Shown here piece by piece: positions 21,255-32,600 of a stretch of DNA of 64,000 bases (position 1 is its first letter; every line of letters starts with the position of its first letter). Source of the stretch: Gonocerus acuteangulatus (Eukaryota; Arthropoda; Insecta; Hemiptera; Coreidae); the NCBI GenBank assembly GCA_946811695.1, contig OX328126.1, forward strand, positions 9,717,746 through 9,781,745. Reading direction: 5' to 3'. The notes below the pieces were generated by a model. That model saw nothing but the letters and a program-made list of their open reading frames with translations, was not told the DNA's origin and searched no databases. The position numbers were made by a program, and so were the translations under genes.

Positions 21255-22360
21255 GCATAGGTGGGGGAGGTGAGAAAGGGTTAAAGGTGAGCACCTGGAT
21301 AAATGGGCGGATTCATAGGATGATAGTAGACACTGGTGCTGAAGTTACTCTAATCAGGTCTCCTGCCTCAGGGTCCAAATTAAGACCCGCGACTAGTAAG
21401 ATTAGGGGGGTAACTGGTGTGGTAATCCCGGTACGCGGTATTCAAACGGTGAATATCGAAGTTAAGGGCCATCGACTGTCCCACGACGTCATAGTGGCTG
21501 ACGTCTGCTTAGAAGGAGATGGACTATTAGGCTTAGACTTACTAGGGAAATTAGACGCCCATATAGACCTACGTTCGGGATTGTTAGTCACGGGAGCATC
21601 GCCTAAAATTGAATCTCTACCTTCCGTTGGTTCGATAACAAAGAGGGATGAGTTAAAAATGTCTGCGAACCGAGAGTGGGTACGTTTCATGAGTAGGACG
21701 GCGAGAGAACTAGAAGCCAAGTTTTCAGGTCATATTTTATCCCTTCCAACTAGCGTGAATATAGGAGCTAAGCCGATAGTCAAGGAGGAATCAAGACACA
21801 CGGGGAAGAAGGATAACAAAACCAGCTCAGCGCGTCTTTCGCGAGAGGAAACGCTTCCGGCCTTCAGTGAATCTCTATTAGAGATTTCCGTACCAGGGAA
21901 ACTAGACCAGAAAGCTGTCATAATTGAGCCGTCAAGAGCACTTCCCAATGGGGTTGTAGGAGGGAGATGCATTAACACTCCTCGGGACGGCCGTTCGTGG
22001 ATGCAGTTCGTCAATTTGACCGCTTCGGCTGTGACACTGCCACGGCTTCTAGTGGTAGGTCTGGTAGAGAGAGATTGGGCGGAAGACGGTGGATCTTGTT
22101 CGGAGAGGGAACGCGAGGATGGCTCTAAAACTCCTGTTGGTTTCGCCTCGATCGTTGGCGAGAAATTGGGCCATTTAAGTGGTGGGGAAAGGAGGGATAT
22201 GGAGTCCTTGTTGTCCAGATATTCAGACATTTTTTGTGAACCGGGTCCCGAAGGTTGCTCCCTGCCTGTTCAGCACCATATTGAAACTGGAGATGCCAGA
22301 CCTGTGGTGAAACGCCCGTATCGTGTGCCTTTCAGTGAACGGGAGGAAATGGAACGGCGA
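21255..22360 (+). CDS. pol: Gypsy pol 5' part: aspartic protease and RT N-terminus
   Basis: This frame has no ATG start and is in the -1 register relative to gag. It contains the protease active site IVDTGAEVTLI and a downstream LLGLDLLG flap-type motif. A linker follows, then the conserved entry to RT (HIETGDARPVVKRPYRVPFS). The frame stops at 22381, just after joining foreign-frame sequence near 22350-22362. Everything from the RT palm onward is absent here. It is a truncated polyprotein, so protease might still be made but no RT can be. Confidence 0.85.
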
Positions 22361-22363
22361 GAG
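22345..22363 (+). other. pol: RT deletion junction
   Basis: Left of here the protein matches the RT entry (RVPFSEREEMER). Right of here, in another frame, it matches late RNase H (ERPVCYASRQ). A complete Gypsy pol would have roughly 250-300 residues between them, including the YxDD box. No long flanking repeat is visible at the join. Confidence 0.85.
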
Positions 22364-24269
22364 ACCTGTTTGCTACGCTAGTAGGCAGTTGAAGGGTCCA
22401 GAACTCAACTACTCGGCAACAGAACGAGAACTGCTAGCGGTGGTTTGGGCAACAAAGCTGTTCCGTTGTTATTTACTAGGGCGAAGGTTTAAACTTGTCA
22501 CTGACCACTCTGCCTTGAGGTGGATGCTAAGCCTTCGAGACCCGTCTTCACGGCTGACCAGGTGGGCCCTTCGGTTAGAGGAGTTCGACTATGAAGTCGA
22601 ACATCGCCCGGGGAAGAAACATTCTAACGCTGATGCTTTAAGCCGTACAATAGCTGTAGTCACGGGAAATAGGCAGAAAATAACCCGAGGTAAATTGAAG
22701 GATGCTCAAAAGGAGGATATGTGGTGTCAAAGAGCCATCAAGAGAGGCACTGTTCATGTACAAACAGATGCCGATGGCCTGCTATATTGGGCCGATGGGG
22801 CAACGGATGAGTCGGAATGGAGGCTTATGGTGCCTGAGGGTCTACGAAAAACAATCGTTGAAGAAAATCACTCGAAACCATGGGCTGGGCACCCAGGGGC
22901 TGATCGTACTCTCGCGGTAATCAAAAGCTCATATTATTGGCCGGGCATGGCGGCGGATGTTAAGTCCTTTGTGGAATGGTGTCACGCGTGCGCTAGCAGA
23001 AAAAGTCCTGTATCTCAAAAGGTCCCCCTGGAAGCTCCCTATATGGCCACAGGGCCTTTCGAGCAGGTATCGCTAGACATATTTGGGCCTTTGCCGACTT
23101 CCAAAAGGGGCCATCGTTACCTTTTGACCGTAATTGACAATTTTACACGGTATGCGGAGGGAATACCACTGAAGGGGCAAACAGCTGAAGAAACGGCCGT
23201 AGCACTCGTTGAGAATATTATCACTCGACATGGGGTCCCTAGGAGGTTGTTAACAGACCAGGGAAGAAATTTCGTTTCTCGACTGTTTGCTCAAGTTTGT
23301 AGAGCTCTGGGGATTAGGAAATTACAAACTACCGCCTACCATCCGGAATGTAACGGAATGGTAGAGAGGTTACATCGAACTCTTACCGATTCGATATCCC
23401 AATATGTGCGAAGAGACGGTCGTGACTGGGATAAGTGGGTCCCATATGCTCTCATGGCATATCGAGCAATACCTCATTCGTCGACAGGATACTCCCCAAA
23501 CTACCTCATGCTTGGGCGAGAATTGGTAACTCCGTTTGATTGCTGGGTAGGTCCAACCAATGACGGATCGGAATCAGCGGACCATGTCGAAAAGTTAGGG
23601 CATCGGCTGAAAGAAGCCTATAAGGACGCTTTGAGTCGTGCCGAAAAGGCCTGGGCAATGAGGAACCATTATTGTAATGCCCGGCGTAAGGAGCGACGCC
23701 TAGAGGTGGGGGATTGGGTCTATCTCCATTGTCCAGCCGTAAAGCCTGGGAATTATCCAAAATTCCACTGTCCCTGGACAGGCCCACACAAAGTAGAAAG
23801 GGTTCTTTCGCGAGTGAACTATGAGATCCGACTGGCCACTGGATCTCTGAATGTAGTTCATATAAATAGGCTAAAACGGGCCCCGGGGGGAGGAGGGGAT
23901 TCGCACCCTAAGGTTATGACGAAGGCAGGTGGGGCAACCCGGGAAGTGGAAGGGTCGGAAGATGAGGTCATGGAGCCGGAATGGGAAATTAACCCAGGGT
24001 GTTGTTATGGCTCAGAAGACGACTCTTGTGAGGACCAAGATGAAATTGGAACGCAGAGTGAGATTCACAGACACTGTCCGGTTGCTGCGGGAAGATCGCC
24101 AGAATGTAATGACCCTGCCTGCCCTCTGGGCGTTAGATCCTCTCCTGAGGAAGAAAACAGGGAAATAACCCAGGATAGTCAAGGGGAGGGAAACGAAGGA
24201 CGGATTGAGACAGGTGGGACTTCCGGGGAAAGTTCCAGTGGTTCAGATAGCGAGAGCCAAGCTCAGTGA
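22363..24269 (+). CDS. pol: Gypsy pol 3' part: RNase H remnant and integrase
   Basis: Recognisable sequence starts at ERPVCYASRQLKGPELNYSA, the RNase H connection, with later LVTDHSALRWML and HSNADALSR. The integrase follows. It has an HHCC zinc region (HPGADRTLAVIKSSYYWPGM then CHACASRK) and a catalytic triad in SLDIFGPL, LLTDQGRNF and YHPECNGMVERLHRTL. A GPY/F-like C-terminal region (CPWTGPHKVERVLSRVNYEI) ends in VVHINRLKRA. The frame differs from the protease/RT frame, so without the deleted segment it is disconnected. A nominal start near 22323 is an artefact of the junction. The integrase itself is uninterrupted. Confidence 0.9.
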
Positions 24270-24369
24270 AAGGGGAAACCTGATGCTACTTGGACACCAA
24301 AGGGGAAAACTTTAACTTTTTCTCGTAGGTCCCCATACCCGCTTAGGAGGAGAGCTAAGTTGCCTGAAA

Positions 24370-26229
24370 ATGATTCCTGAATATCTTATTTCAGGGTTGT
24401 CGCTGTGGGTGGTCCTAGGAGTATGGCCCTTGGCGTGGGCAATTCTGGTTTTTCTAAGACGAGGTGACGTAGTTGTGACGGGAGACAAATGGCGTCTACT
24501 GGTTCACTTGAATGTATCACACCTAGAAGGTATAATGGAAACTCTGCGAGGGGAGATTTGGAAGGTCCAATTAGACCTATCTCATGCCTCGGTTAAATAT
24601 CCAGAGCTTGATGGACTTCAGCCTGTTGTCGAGGGCATACTTAGTCTATTCAGGGAGGCAGAAGAGGAACTTGATATGCTCTGGTCCATGCTACCTAGTC
24701 CCCGAGAACGTCGAGGATTGGTCAATGCGGGGGGGATAGTATTAAAATACCTATTTGGGACCCCAGACGCGGACGATTTACAAGGCATTCAAGAAAATTT
24801 CGACAAACTAAGTAAGCAGTACGGAGACACCGTACATGCGGTCTCTGAACAACTAACGCTCAGTCGCGAGTTTGCAAGGAAAGCCGAAGAGGACACAAAA
24901 AGGGTTACCCGCTTGTCTGGGGTGGTCCGTAGAATTTTGAAGGAAGGTTTTCAAAAAGAGGCGCAACTTCAAACGAACATATCGCGTGTTACTAACCTCA
25001 TCCAAAGTTCCCTGTACCTTTCCTCGTCCCTCAGAAGCCTAGAAACTGGAGTAACGGAATTCCTATTTAGATTCCGCAGAGTTCTTAATGGAGTAGGTGC
25101 ATCGATGAGTGGAAGGTTGAGTAGAGAGATGCTAGGTCCTAAAGAGTTAACTCTGATTTTGGGGAAGGTAAGAGAGGCTCTGCCAACTGGACTGACACTC
25201 CTCTCGGAGGGAAGCCGATATCATGACCAAATTTACTACCAAATTTCTGAAGTACATGCAATTGCAACCGATGATGGAGTAATAGCTGTAGTGGAATTGC
25301 CTTTAAAAACTCCGGATCAGGAGATGGTGCTTTATCAGGTTCTCTCCTTGCCTCTTGAGGAGAATAAAACAGGAAGAATGGTTGCAGCTCAGCCGGAGGG
25401 GGCGTTCTTCTTGGAGAGCCACAACGAGAAGGCCTACTCAATTCTTCAGGAGCAGGATATAGCCAGATGTCGTCCCGGGATACCATGGATCTGTCCTGCC
25501 GAGTTCAAGTTCTTTCACGGACAAACACCATCTTGTATTGTCTCATCGTTTCGCCAGGAGAATACGTCGAAGGAATGGTGCCCGTGGACTTTGGTGAATC
25601 CTAGATCTTCACCCACATGGATTTGGGACGAGCACAAGGAGCTATGGTGGTATAGCATGTCTAAGCCCACTCGCCTCCATCTTCAATGCAGAGGGAGTGC
25701 TGGAGTAGAATCGCTAGAGCGGGTTCTAGATGGAAGTGGGCAGCTTACCATAGCACCTGGTTGCACAGCTTGGACACCTGATTATCGCCTTTTGCCGATA
25801 GCCGACGTTGGGGAATCCTCTCAGGTGGTGCAGTTGCAATGGGTCAACGTCACGATCAAACCACCCTTGGACCTGCCAGTAAAAGAGGATTATGATCCCG
25901 CAGTATGGGAGGATACTTTGAAGGAGCTCAAGGAGCTCGAAGAAGCGTCCAATAACTCTTCGGCTGAATGGGGAACATGGAGCGATGTTGAACGGATCCT
26001 TGCGGCCCAAAAGAAGGGGAAGGAAGGAGAACTTCTGTGGATAGCAGGCGGGTCGGTTGCTCTAATAGCACTTCTTGGGTTTACCACTGGCCTGCTAATT
26101 ACAAAACTCAGATCCCGGCGTGGTGCGAATCAAAACTCGCAGCCAACGGAAGGAAGTGGGGCAGCAGGATTCGTAATACATCGACCGGCAGCTGAAAGTG
26201 TCGTATCTGTAATAACGGAGCGGATATAG
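24370..26229 (+). CDS. env: Gypsy Env, baculovirus F-like fusion glycoprotein, 619 aa
   Basis: An intact frame. The N-terminal hydrophobic segment (about residues 8-30) can act as signal. A basic cleavage site RERR lies at residues 112-115, followed by GLVNAGGIVLKYLFGTPDAD, the typical junction of the F-type/errantivirus env family. A long helical region and a cysteine-bearing ectodomain follow. One transmembrane segment lies near residues 555-577 (ELLWIAGGSVALIALL), followed by a short cytoplasmic tail. Expression is usually from a spliced RNA (family knowledge). It places the element with env-bearing arthropod errantiviruses. Function is not shown by sequence. Confidence 0.9.
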   Translation: MIPEYLISGLSLWVVLGVWPLAWAILVFLRRGDVVVTGDKWRLLVHLNVSHLEGIMETLRGEIWKVQLDLSHASVKYPELDGLQPVVEGILSLFREAEEELDMLWSMLPSPRERRGLVNAGGIVLKYLFGTPDADDLQGIQENFDKLSKQYGDTVHAVSEQLTLSREFARKAEEDTKRVTRLSGVVRRILKEGFQKEAQLQTNISRVTNLIQSSLYLSSSLRSLETGVTEFLFRFRRVLNGVGASMSGRLSREMLGPKELTLILGKVREALPTGLTLLSEGSRYHDQIYYQISEVHAIATDDGVIAVVELPLKTPDQEMVLYQVLSLPLEENKTGRMVAAQPEGAFFLESHNEKAYSILQEQDIARCRPGIPWICPAEFKFFHGQTPSCIVSSFRQENTSKEWCPWTLVNPRSSPTWIWDEHKELWWYSMSKPTRLHLQCRGSAGVESLERVLDGSGQLTIAPGCTAWTPDYRLLPIADVGESSQVVQLQWVNVTIKPPLDLPVKEDYDPAVWEDTLKELKELEEASNNSSAEWGTWSDVERILAAQKKGKEGELLWIAGGSVALIALLGFTTGLLITKLRSRRGANQNSQPTEGSGAAGFVIHRPAAESVVSVITERI

Positions 26230-26485
26230 ACCGCTCGTAAGTGTAGTAGCCGTTCAGTGATTGTGACGACAGTGTTCGGTATAGTTATAAAATAATGGTA
26301 ACATAAGGATTTTTACCTCCTAAGGGAGAGGTTTTGTCTTGTAAAGATGCCAATAATGTTTATTTTATTTTAATTTTTACAGCGCATCACCTGTATTGTT
26401 ATTAGCACTAATATTGTTTATTATTAGTAACATAAGGATGGGTAGTGTTAAAGGTAAAGTAATGTTCCAAGGGAAACATGACTTT

Positions 26486-26502
26486 GAAAAATAGGGGGGT
26501 GA
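26486..26502 (+). promoter_or_regulatory. Gypsy polypurine tract
   Basis: A purine-rich GAAAAATAGGGGGGTGA directly abuts the 3' LTR. Confidence 0.7.
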
Positions 26503-27028
26503 TGTAAGGCCCCGTTTTCCCTTTGGCCTTGTTAAGTGAATAAGGATGAGAGAAAAGGTTGGCTGTCCATCTCTAGAGATGTGAGAACCACGAATCCGCA
26601 AACGTTGCGTCTGGGATGTTGGCACTGCACGTGGCTGATTCGTAAGATTCCTGGAAGATCTAAGACCTGACAAGAGTTTCTAGTTCAATCACCTGCAAAA
26701 GCAGGAGTGGGGTACAAAGGGTTTAAAAAGAGCTGGCTTACCTCCGACCGGGCAGAGTTTGCATCCGTTCCTGAGACTTCGGCCCAGATGCTGTTCAGAG
26801 GTAGGCCAGTTCCAAATTCTCTATAATCTCCCCAAATGATCATATTTGATAACTCTACCTATCTGTCTCTCTCACTCAACCTTTTCTCTCATCGTAGCAA
26901 TGGTTTATGATATTTATGTTTGTATCCTCTGTGTAAATTATAGTTTTAAAAAGGAATTTCCGCTTCTCTAAAATATTTCCCCATTGTCTATACCTCTAAA
27001 TCCCGTCCTTGCTAATCAGTCCCTTACA
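26503..27028 (+). repeat. Gypsy 3' LTR
   Basis: 526 bp, the same length as the 5' LTR, and followed by the GTCT duplication. Confidence 0.95.
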
Positions 27029-27383
27029 GTCTCAAATTTATTTGTTGATGTTCTTGATAATTAGAATAACTCGAACTCATTGATAACTTTACATCGTTAT
27101 ATAATCATGTAATGCAGTTTATTTAAATTTTTTATCAACAGTCACTGTCTAACTAAGGAGCGCTAGCCTTTCTTTGATAAGAGCTATTTACTCGCGGGCT
27201 GTGGCGCTGGCCTCTGTCGGCTGTTTTATGAATTGCTGTGGTGCTGGCCTCTGCTTTCTGAATTACTTGACAGATATAAACAAATTCACACCGTTTGACC
27301 GATTTTGACGTAACTGGGTCTACAGGTAGATCTTGATATGGGGGAGAAAGTAGGGGTAGCATGGCATGCCGGGGAACAGCTAG

Positions 27384-28149
27384 TTACCAAATAAATGATA
27401 TTATGGGAAGTTGAAGTGTATAGATGTAAACATGACCTTGAGTTATTTTTAAAATTAATTATTGAGAATAAAGGGTCATAACCTTAAAATAAAAAGGATT
27501 TATTCTCAAAAGACGAATTTATTTCAGATTCTGGGGAAAGGTATGTGTTTTATTTCATAACCTTTGTTCCATAATGAATTATAAGTATGTTGATGTATGA
27601 ATAAAAATGCATTTGAAAAGTATATTAGAAACTTCAATTTCCTCAAACCTAGTGATTTTTGGCTTAGTAATGACATTAATTACTATTAATTTGTGATTTT
27701 TATTTGGCTTTATTATACTCTTATAAAATGTTGGGCGTATTGTATTTAGGTTTGCTTTATTGAAGTTCTTGTTTATTCACTGATTGCCACCAACTCTGAA
27801 AATCAGAGAAATTCAAATAAAAACGTTAAACAGTTATCAAATTACAAGAGTTGGCAAAATCTAGGAGGATGCAAATTATTACAGAACTTAGTGATTGGAT
27901 AAATTCACAGAATGATCCTATGGCAGGTTTGGTCAATTTCCCCCCACATTTCTGAAATTAAAGCTGCACCATCATGCTCTGTCAAAATTTAAGATAAGAG
28001 CCAACATACAAATTTAACATTTAATCTGACATTGAAAGCTTTAATGGACAGTACCCCTCTAGCTTGCCAGGAGCTTACAGTATCTTGTCCTATTTGCCTG
28101 AATAACAGCAGTAAGGTTCTTGAAAAGAGTTCTCATCGTGGACCTAATA
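27384..28149. other. Intergenic AT-rich stretch
   Basis: No recognisable gene or element. A 13-nt segment at 27524 flanked by splice-like AG and GTATGT is too small to interpret. Confidence 0.4.
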
Positions 28150-28595
28150 AACTAATTATAGAGATTCGGAGACTCATAGGCTCTTTTTAGACTCCTGAGA
28201 TTTGGAGACTTATAGGCTCTCTTTAGACTCCTGAGATTCAAAAACTCATAGGCTCTTTTTAGACTCCTGAGATTTGGAGATTTATAGACTCTCTTTAGAC
28301 TCCTGAGATGCGGAGACTCATAGGCTCTCTTTAAGACTCCTGAGATATGGAGACTTACAGGATCTCTTAAGACTCCTGAGATTCGAAAACTCATAGGCTC
28401 TTTTTAGATTCCTGAGATTTGGAGGCTTATAGGCTCTTTAGACTCCTGAGATTCGGAGACTCATAGGCTCTCGTGACTCCTGAGACTCAAAGGTTCTCTT
28501 TAGGCCTCTGAGATTTATAGGGTCTCTTTAGACCCCTGAGATTGAGAGACTCATAGGCGCTCTTTATATCCTTGAGATTCGAAGACTAATAGTTT
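28150..28595. repeat. Minisatellite, ~41-bp unit, about 11 copies
   Basis: Units contain GAGATT.GGAGACT(C/T)ATAGG and CTCTTTTTAGACTCCT. Copies are diverged and of variable length. A minus-strand open frame through it (28152-28394) is a repeat artefact. Confidence 0.9.
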
Positions 28596-28697
28596 TAAGT
28601 AGGATTTTAATGTATGGCATTTAGGGACGTTCTACATTATACAACATGTGACAGATAAATATTCTTTAATATTTTAACTTTTATAATTTGTTATTCT

Positions 28698-28731
<34 letters not shown>

Positions 28732-29490
28732 TTCTGGGTCATAAATGTTATAGATGAGGAAGGCTTACAAAGAGCATACCGAAAAATCCAAAACAGATCC
28801 TTCCAGATATCTGTTGTTTTACAGAGTGGTTGTCTTATGTCCTGTAATATTTATAGAAACAAATGCAGAAAAACTGATTGAATGTATACATCTTTGATGC
28901 GTGGTCATAAGGGCTTAAGTCATTTTCTGAGCATTTGGCGATTATAAGGTAGTATTATAGCACAAATTCACAACTACCAGTTGGTATTAAGGTCTTAAGC
29001 CAAACTTTAAAAGTTTGTTACCTGCACCAATTGATATTATAGCCTTTAGTTACGTTTATCACTTCCTACTTGGTATTATAGAACTTTGCTTTTGCTCTCC
29101 TGAAAAAGTATCAAACTCCTTACCTTTTTTTTCTAAGCAACAAAACTGCAAAACGATAATGACCACGCTGTTCATATTTGCCCAAAAAAAGAAAGCTTGT
29201 AGAAAACTGAGAGATGATTTCCTATGAGTAAACTGAAGATATACATTTATTGTTTTTTCCTGATACGTCACATATCCTGTGTATTTTCTGACAAGCACAG
29301 AGTCATATAATCTAAAACGTCCCTTATCATTAATTTTAAAATAAAAAACCATAGGAATGAACATTTTATTTTCAGGTTTTGGAATAAAAATATTTTTTAG
29401 AAAAAATGTATTAACAATTATTACTATACACACTTATTCAAAATATAAACAAATGTAAAAATATACAGTCATATCCAACAATAATAATTT
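28596..29490. other. Intergenic region at the 3' side of Nup93
   Basis: It holds a T-run (28706-28730) and likely the Nup93 3' UTR (left of 29491). A 47-codon plus-strand frame at 28754-28897 after a splice-acceptor-like AG is of uncertain meaning. Confidence 0.4.
29365..29370 (-). promoter_or_regulatory. Candidate polyadenylation signal of Nup93
   Basis: AATAAA on the minus strand about 120 bp beyond the Nup93 stop codon. Confidence 0.45.
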
Positions 29491-29610
29491 TCATGTCATC
29501 ATGATTTCAAGATGAACCAATCTGCTGTTTGTATCGCCAGGCATCCTGTAAGGAATGGTGCCTGCAAAGCTTGTTAGGAGTCGTGCCCTGTCTCGAATAA
29601 AGCTTAGTTG
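29491..29610 (-). CDS. NUP93: Nup93 exon 17 (terminal)
   Basis: Acceptor TTTCAG|CAA; 39 codons ([20 protein letters not shown] then [19 protein letters not shown]) and TGA. Strong match to the family C-terminus. Confidence 0.96.
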   Translation of the reverse strand, partial: QLSFIRDRARLLTSFAGTIPYRMPGDTNSRLVHLEIMMT

Positions 29611-32600
29611 CTGAAACAGAATTAAACGTTTTTAGTTACTATTCATCCACATTATTCATAATATAAAATCCACATAAAGGCAATATCAAATCATTCCCGT
29701 AAATAGATATTGCAAAGCATCCCTCTTTGAGGGGAATGAGTTTTATTCTTATAAGATACTAATTTATAGTTCGTTCATTGATAATGGTGTTTTTATTTTA
29801 TATAGATGCCGAGAAGGCAAAGGAAATCAATGAAAAAAAAAAATCTGTCACTACTACAAAGATATCTGGTACTTCACAAAGTGTTTTCAAAGAAGACAAT
29901 TAAGCTTAGGTTACACCCACTCAGATATAAATGCTATTGCGACGCAGAATAATGTTAAGAAGTTAAACCATCTCGAGAGTTTAAACTAAATATTTTTTTT
30001 TTTTTACTAATTAAATTGTTTATAAGATTAAGAATATTTTAAACTTATATTTGTGCAATTACTGGGGGCGAGGTTAGCTCAGTGGTAGAGCACTCGACTA
30101 ATGAACTGGAGGACCAGGTTCAAAACCCGAGCGCGCACTAAAGATTTTTTCTTCTAGTGCTGCAGTTCCAGGGTTGGATTTGGGGTCCCAGATCGTCCCT
30201 AGGCTCACCCAGCCTTTAATTAATTTAATTAATAATGGGTACCTTGGGTGCTAATGACTCTAGCAGTCGAAGCAGCCAAGGGGAAAATCAGGCGGCCGGA
30301 GCATAGTATTGACCACACTATCTCCCTAGTGTGCCGTATGGTCAAGAATCAGATACCTCTACAGTATCTGCCCCTCTGGGCCCTAGTGGCCTGTTACGGG
30401 ACTGATTTTTTTTTTTTTTTTTGTGCAATTACTGTTTTCAAATTGGTGTACGAGATATTTGAAGATCTACTCTAACAATTTTGTTAAAATGTATGATACA
30501 TATTCTTTACAATATTATTATAATTTGTTTAACAACAATATATTTTGATGGATGTTATATCACTTTATTTCAACTCAAACTTTTGAAAACAATATTATTT
30601 TTTGAAATAGCTGTCATTCCTAAAAAAATGATGTTTAGAATATCTTATAAAAAATAAGTGTTGTAAGCTTTGAAAAAATCGTTAGGGTAGTTATGCATAT
30701 GTAAAACTTGTCAACTTCACATAATATGCTTTATTTATCAATCTACATGTTTTGCGCGTGACGCCTCTTCAGGAGCAACTTAATTATACATAAATAAATT
30801 TAGCCTTAGCTAAGGAAAACCTTCCACAGGTAGGGCCATGTCAATACTAATACAATTGAGCTAATATGGATGTTGTCCATCAGCTGTTTCTAATCTATAG
30901 TTTCTTGGTTTATATTAACTCCAGAGAAAGCTTTTGTCATTAAGCGTATAGTTATAATAAAATAAAAAAGCTAAGCCTTCCTTAGCTGAGGCTAAATTTA
31001 TTTATGTATAATTAAGTTGCGACTGAAGAGGCGTCAAGACGCGCAAAACATGTAGAGCGATAAATAAAGCATATTAGGTGAAGTTGACAAGTTTTATTGA
31101 TCCATCATCTTCCGCCTATTTAAATAAGAACACTCTTTCCTCCCTCCTTTAAACTTCACTCCTCATTTAACTCAAATATTCTATTGTCATATTAATTCAC
31201 ATATCACAAGCATAAAATAATCTTTTGTTTTCATTTAAATTAAAAATATTTAATTTATTTTAAATAATTTCATAAATACCTTAGATTTGGCAACGTCCTC
31301 CAGTTTGCTGTTTCCAGTTCTAACGCTACCCCTAAAAATAATTAGATTATCAGCATTATCTTTCTAATGAACGCTACTTATGTAAATTATTCAAAGGAGA
31401 AATGTAAAGAATAGCTAACAATAGAGACAAAGCTTAAGGCCTCAACATACTCACTCACCTTCTACTTTCATAGTTTCTCTGGCGAAAAGCAAATATGTAT
31501 GTAAATATATATTTATGTATGTGTATGTGTAGACACATAGACACAAATATTTGAAGAAGCACACACATTTATGGTATTCATTAGGTAGGATTGATGAAAT
31601 TATTTAAAACTTCTTTCAGGAATGCAACCTCATAACACAATCATTCGAAAGTGCTACAAGAGCAGATGACAAGAAACATACAATTTTTTCAAAATGTAAT
31701 GAATAAGAATTAGCTTACTAAAATTAAAATTATGATTGTATTCTCTTTCAAACTCTTGTCACAGGGTGACTTCATCTCCTTCTACCTTCCGCATGTATCT
31801 CCGGCGATGCTGGTTTCTTAAACCACAAAGTTTCCCCGGGATTACAGGCGGCTTCCTCAGGTGGTACATGATGCTATGGTGCTGATGTAGCATCGTGTAC
31901 CACCTGAGGAAGCCGGCTGTAATGCTGGGGAAAATTTGTGGTTTAACCCGGGAAAGGTAGGACTTGTCGAGACGACGAAGAGTCCGCATACTTGTGTGAT
32001 TTACAGACGACCCCCACCACTAGATTGCCTAATTACTAGGAGTTCTGCCACCTCTTAGTAACACACTAGATACTGTAAGGCCAAGGTCTGTTTTCATAGG
32101 GAAGTCAATTATTCGATTTATTTTTCTGAAGTAACGACGTCGGCAAGACGAACTCTACCTCATATATACATTTTCCGTTAGTCTTGGAAACTAAGTGTTA
32201 CCTTTAGAAGCCTATTCAATGTTCGTAAAAATGTCAAAAACTAGCACTTTAATAACAATTATCTGTCTTGAAGGCTAATTTTACCTGTTGGAGCAATACT
32301 TTATGCCATGCATTTTCATTTTATTTTTTTGAAACCGAAGGATAAAACAGTGTTACTAGTTTCTAGTATACATCAAAACGCTTCATTAGAGGACCAAACC
32401 CAAAAATCAGACATTGTTACTGTATATAACAATACTAAAGGTTGAGTTAATGTTTTTGAGAAAATGTGCTCCGATAATAAATGCACCAGTATAAACAACC
32501 CCCATGCATCGCTGGCCTTTATGTTTTCTACTTTACAACTTATTGAATATTGTGGGAATAGATAGTTTTATGGTTTACAGTCATAACTAGTGCAAACTAA

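Larger units (their letters stand above)
19415..27028 (+). mobile_element. Ty3/Gypsy, errantivirus-like endogenous element, RT-deleted
   Basis: 526-bp LTRs at both ends begin TGTAAGG and end TTACA. The 4-bp target duplication GTCT lies at 19411-19414 and 27029-27032. I count three substitutions between the LTRs (about 0.6%), so the insertion is young. A tRNA-Leu-like primer site, gag, protease, integrase and env frames are present. The RT catalytic core and the start of RNase H are missing between gag-pol and the RNase H/integrase frame. It cannot copy itself and would depend on a complete relative. Confidence 0.95.
19153..27383 (+). mobile_element. Short Helitron split by the Gypsy element
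   Basis: The 5' end is A|TCTATATATATA at 19153 and the 3' end is GGCATGCCGGGGAACAGCTAG|T at 27383, with a palindromic GGCATGCC near the terminus. Both Gypsy flanks contain a copy of the ACACCGTTTGACC..ACAGGTAG.TCTTGATA sub-repeat. Without the Gypsy insertion and one 4-bp duplication the element is ~613 bp, with A and T flanking it as Helitrons require. No coding capacity. Confidence 0.55.

Noticed and set aside
28754..28897. 47-codon plus-strand frame after a splice-acceptor-like AG
   Set aside because: Protein-like composition, but it has no recognised homology and no linked exon in phase; chance cannot be excluded.
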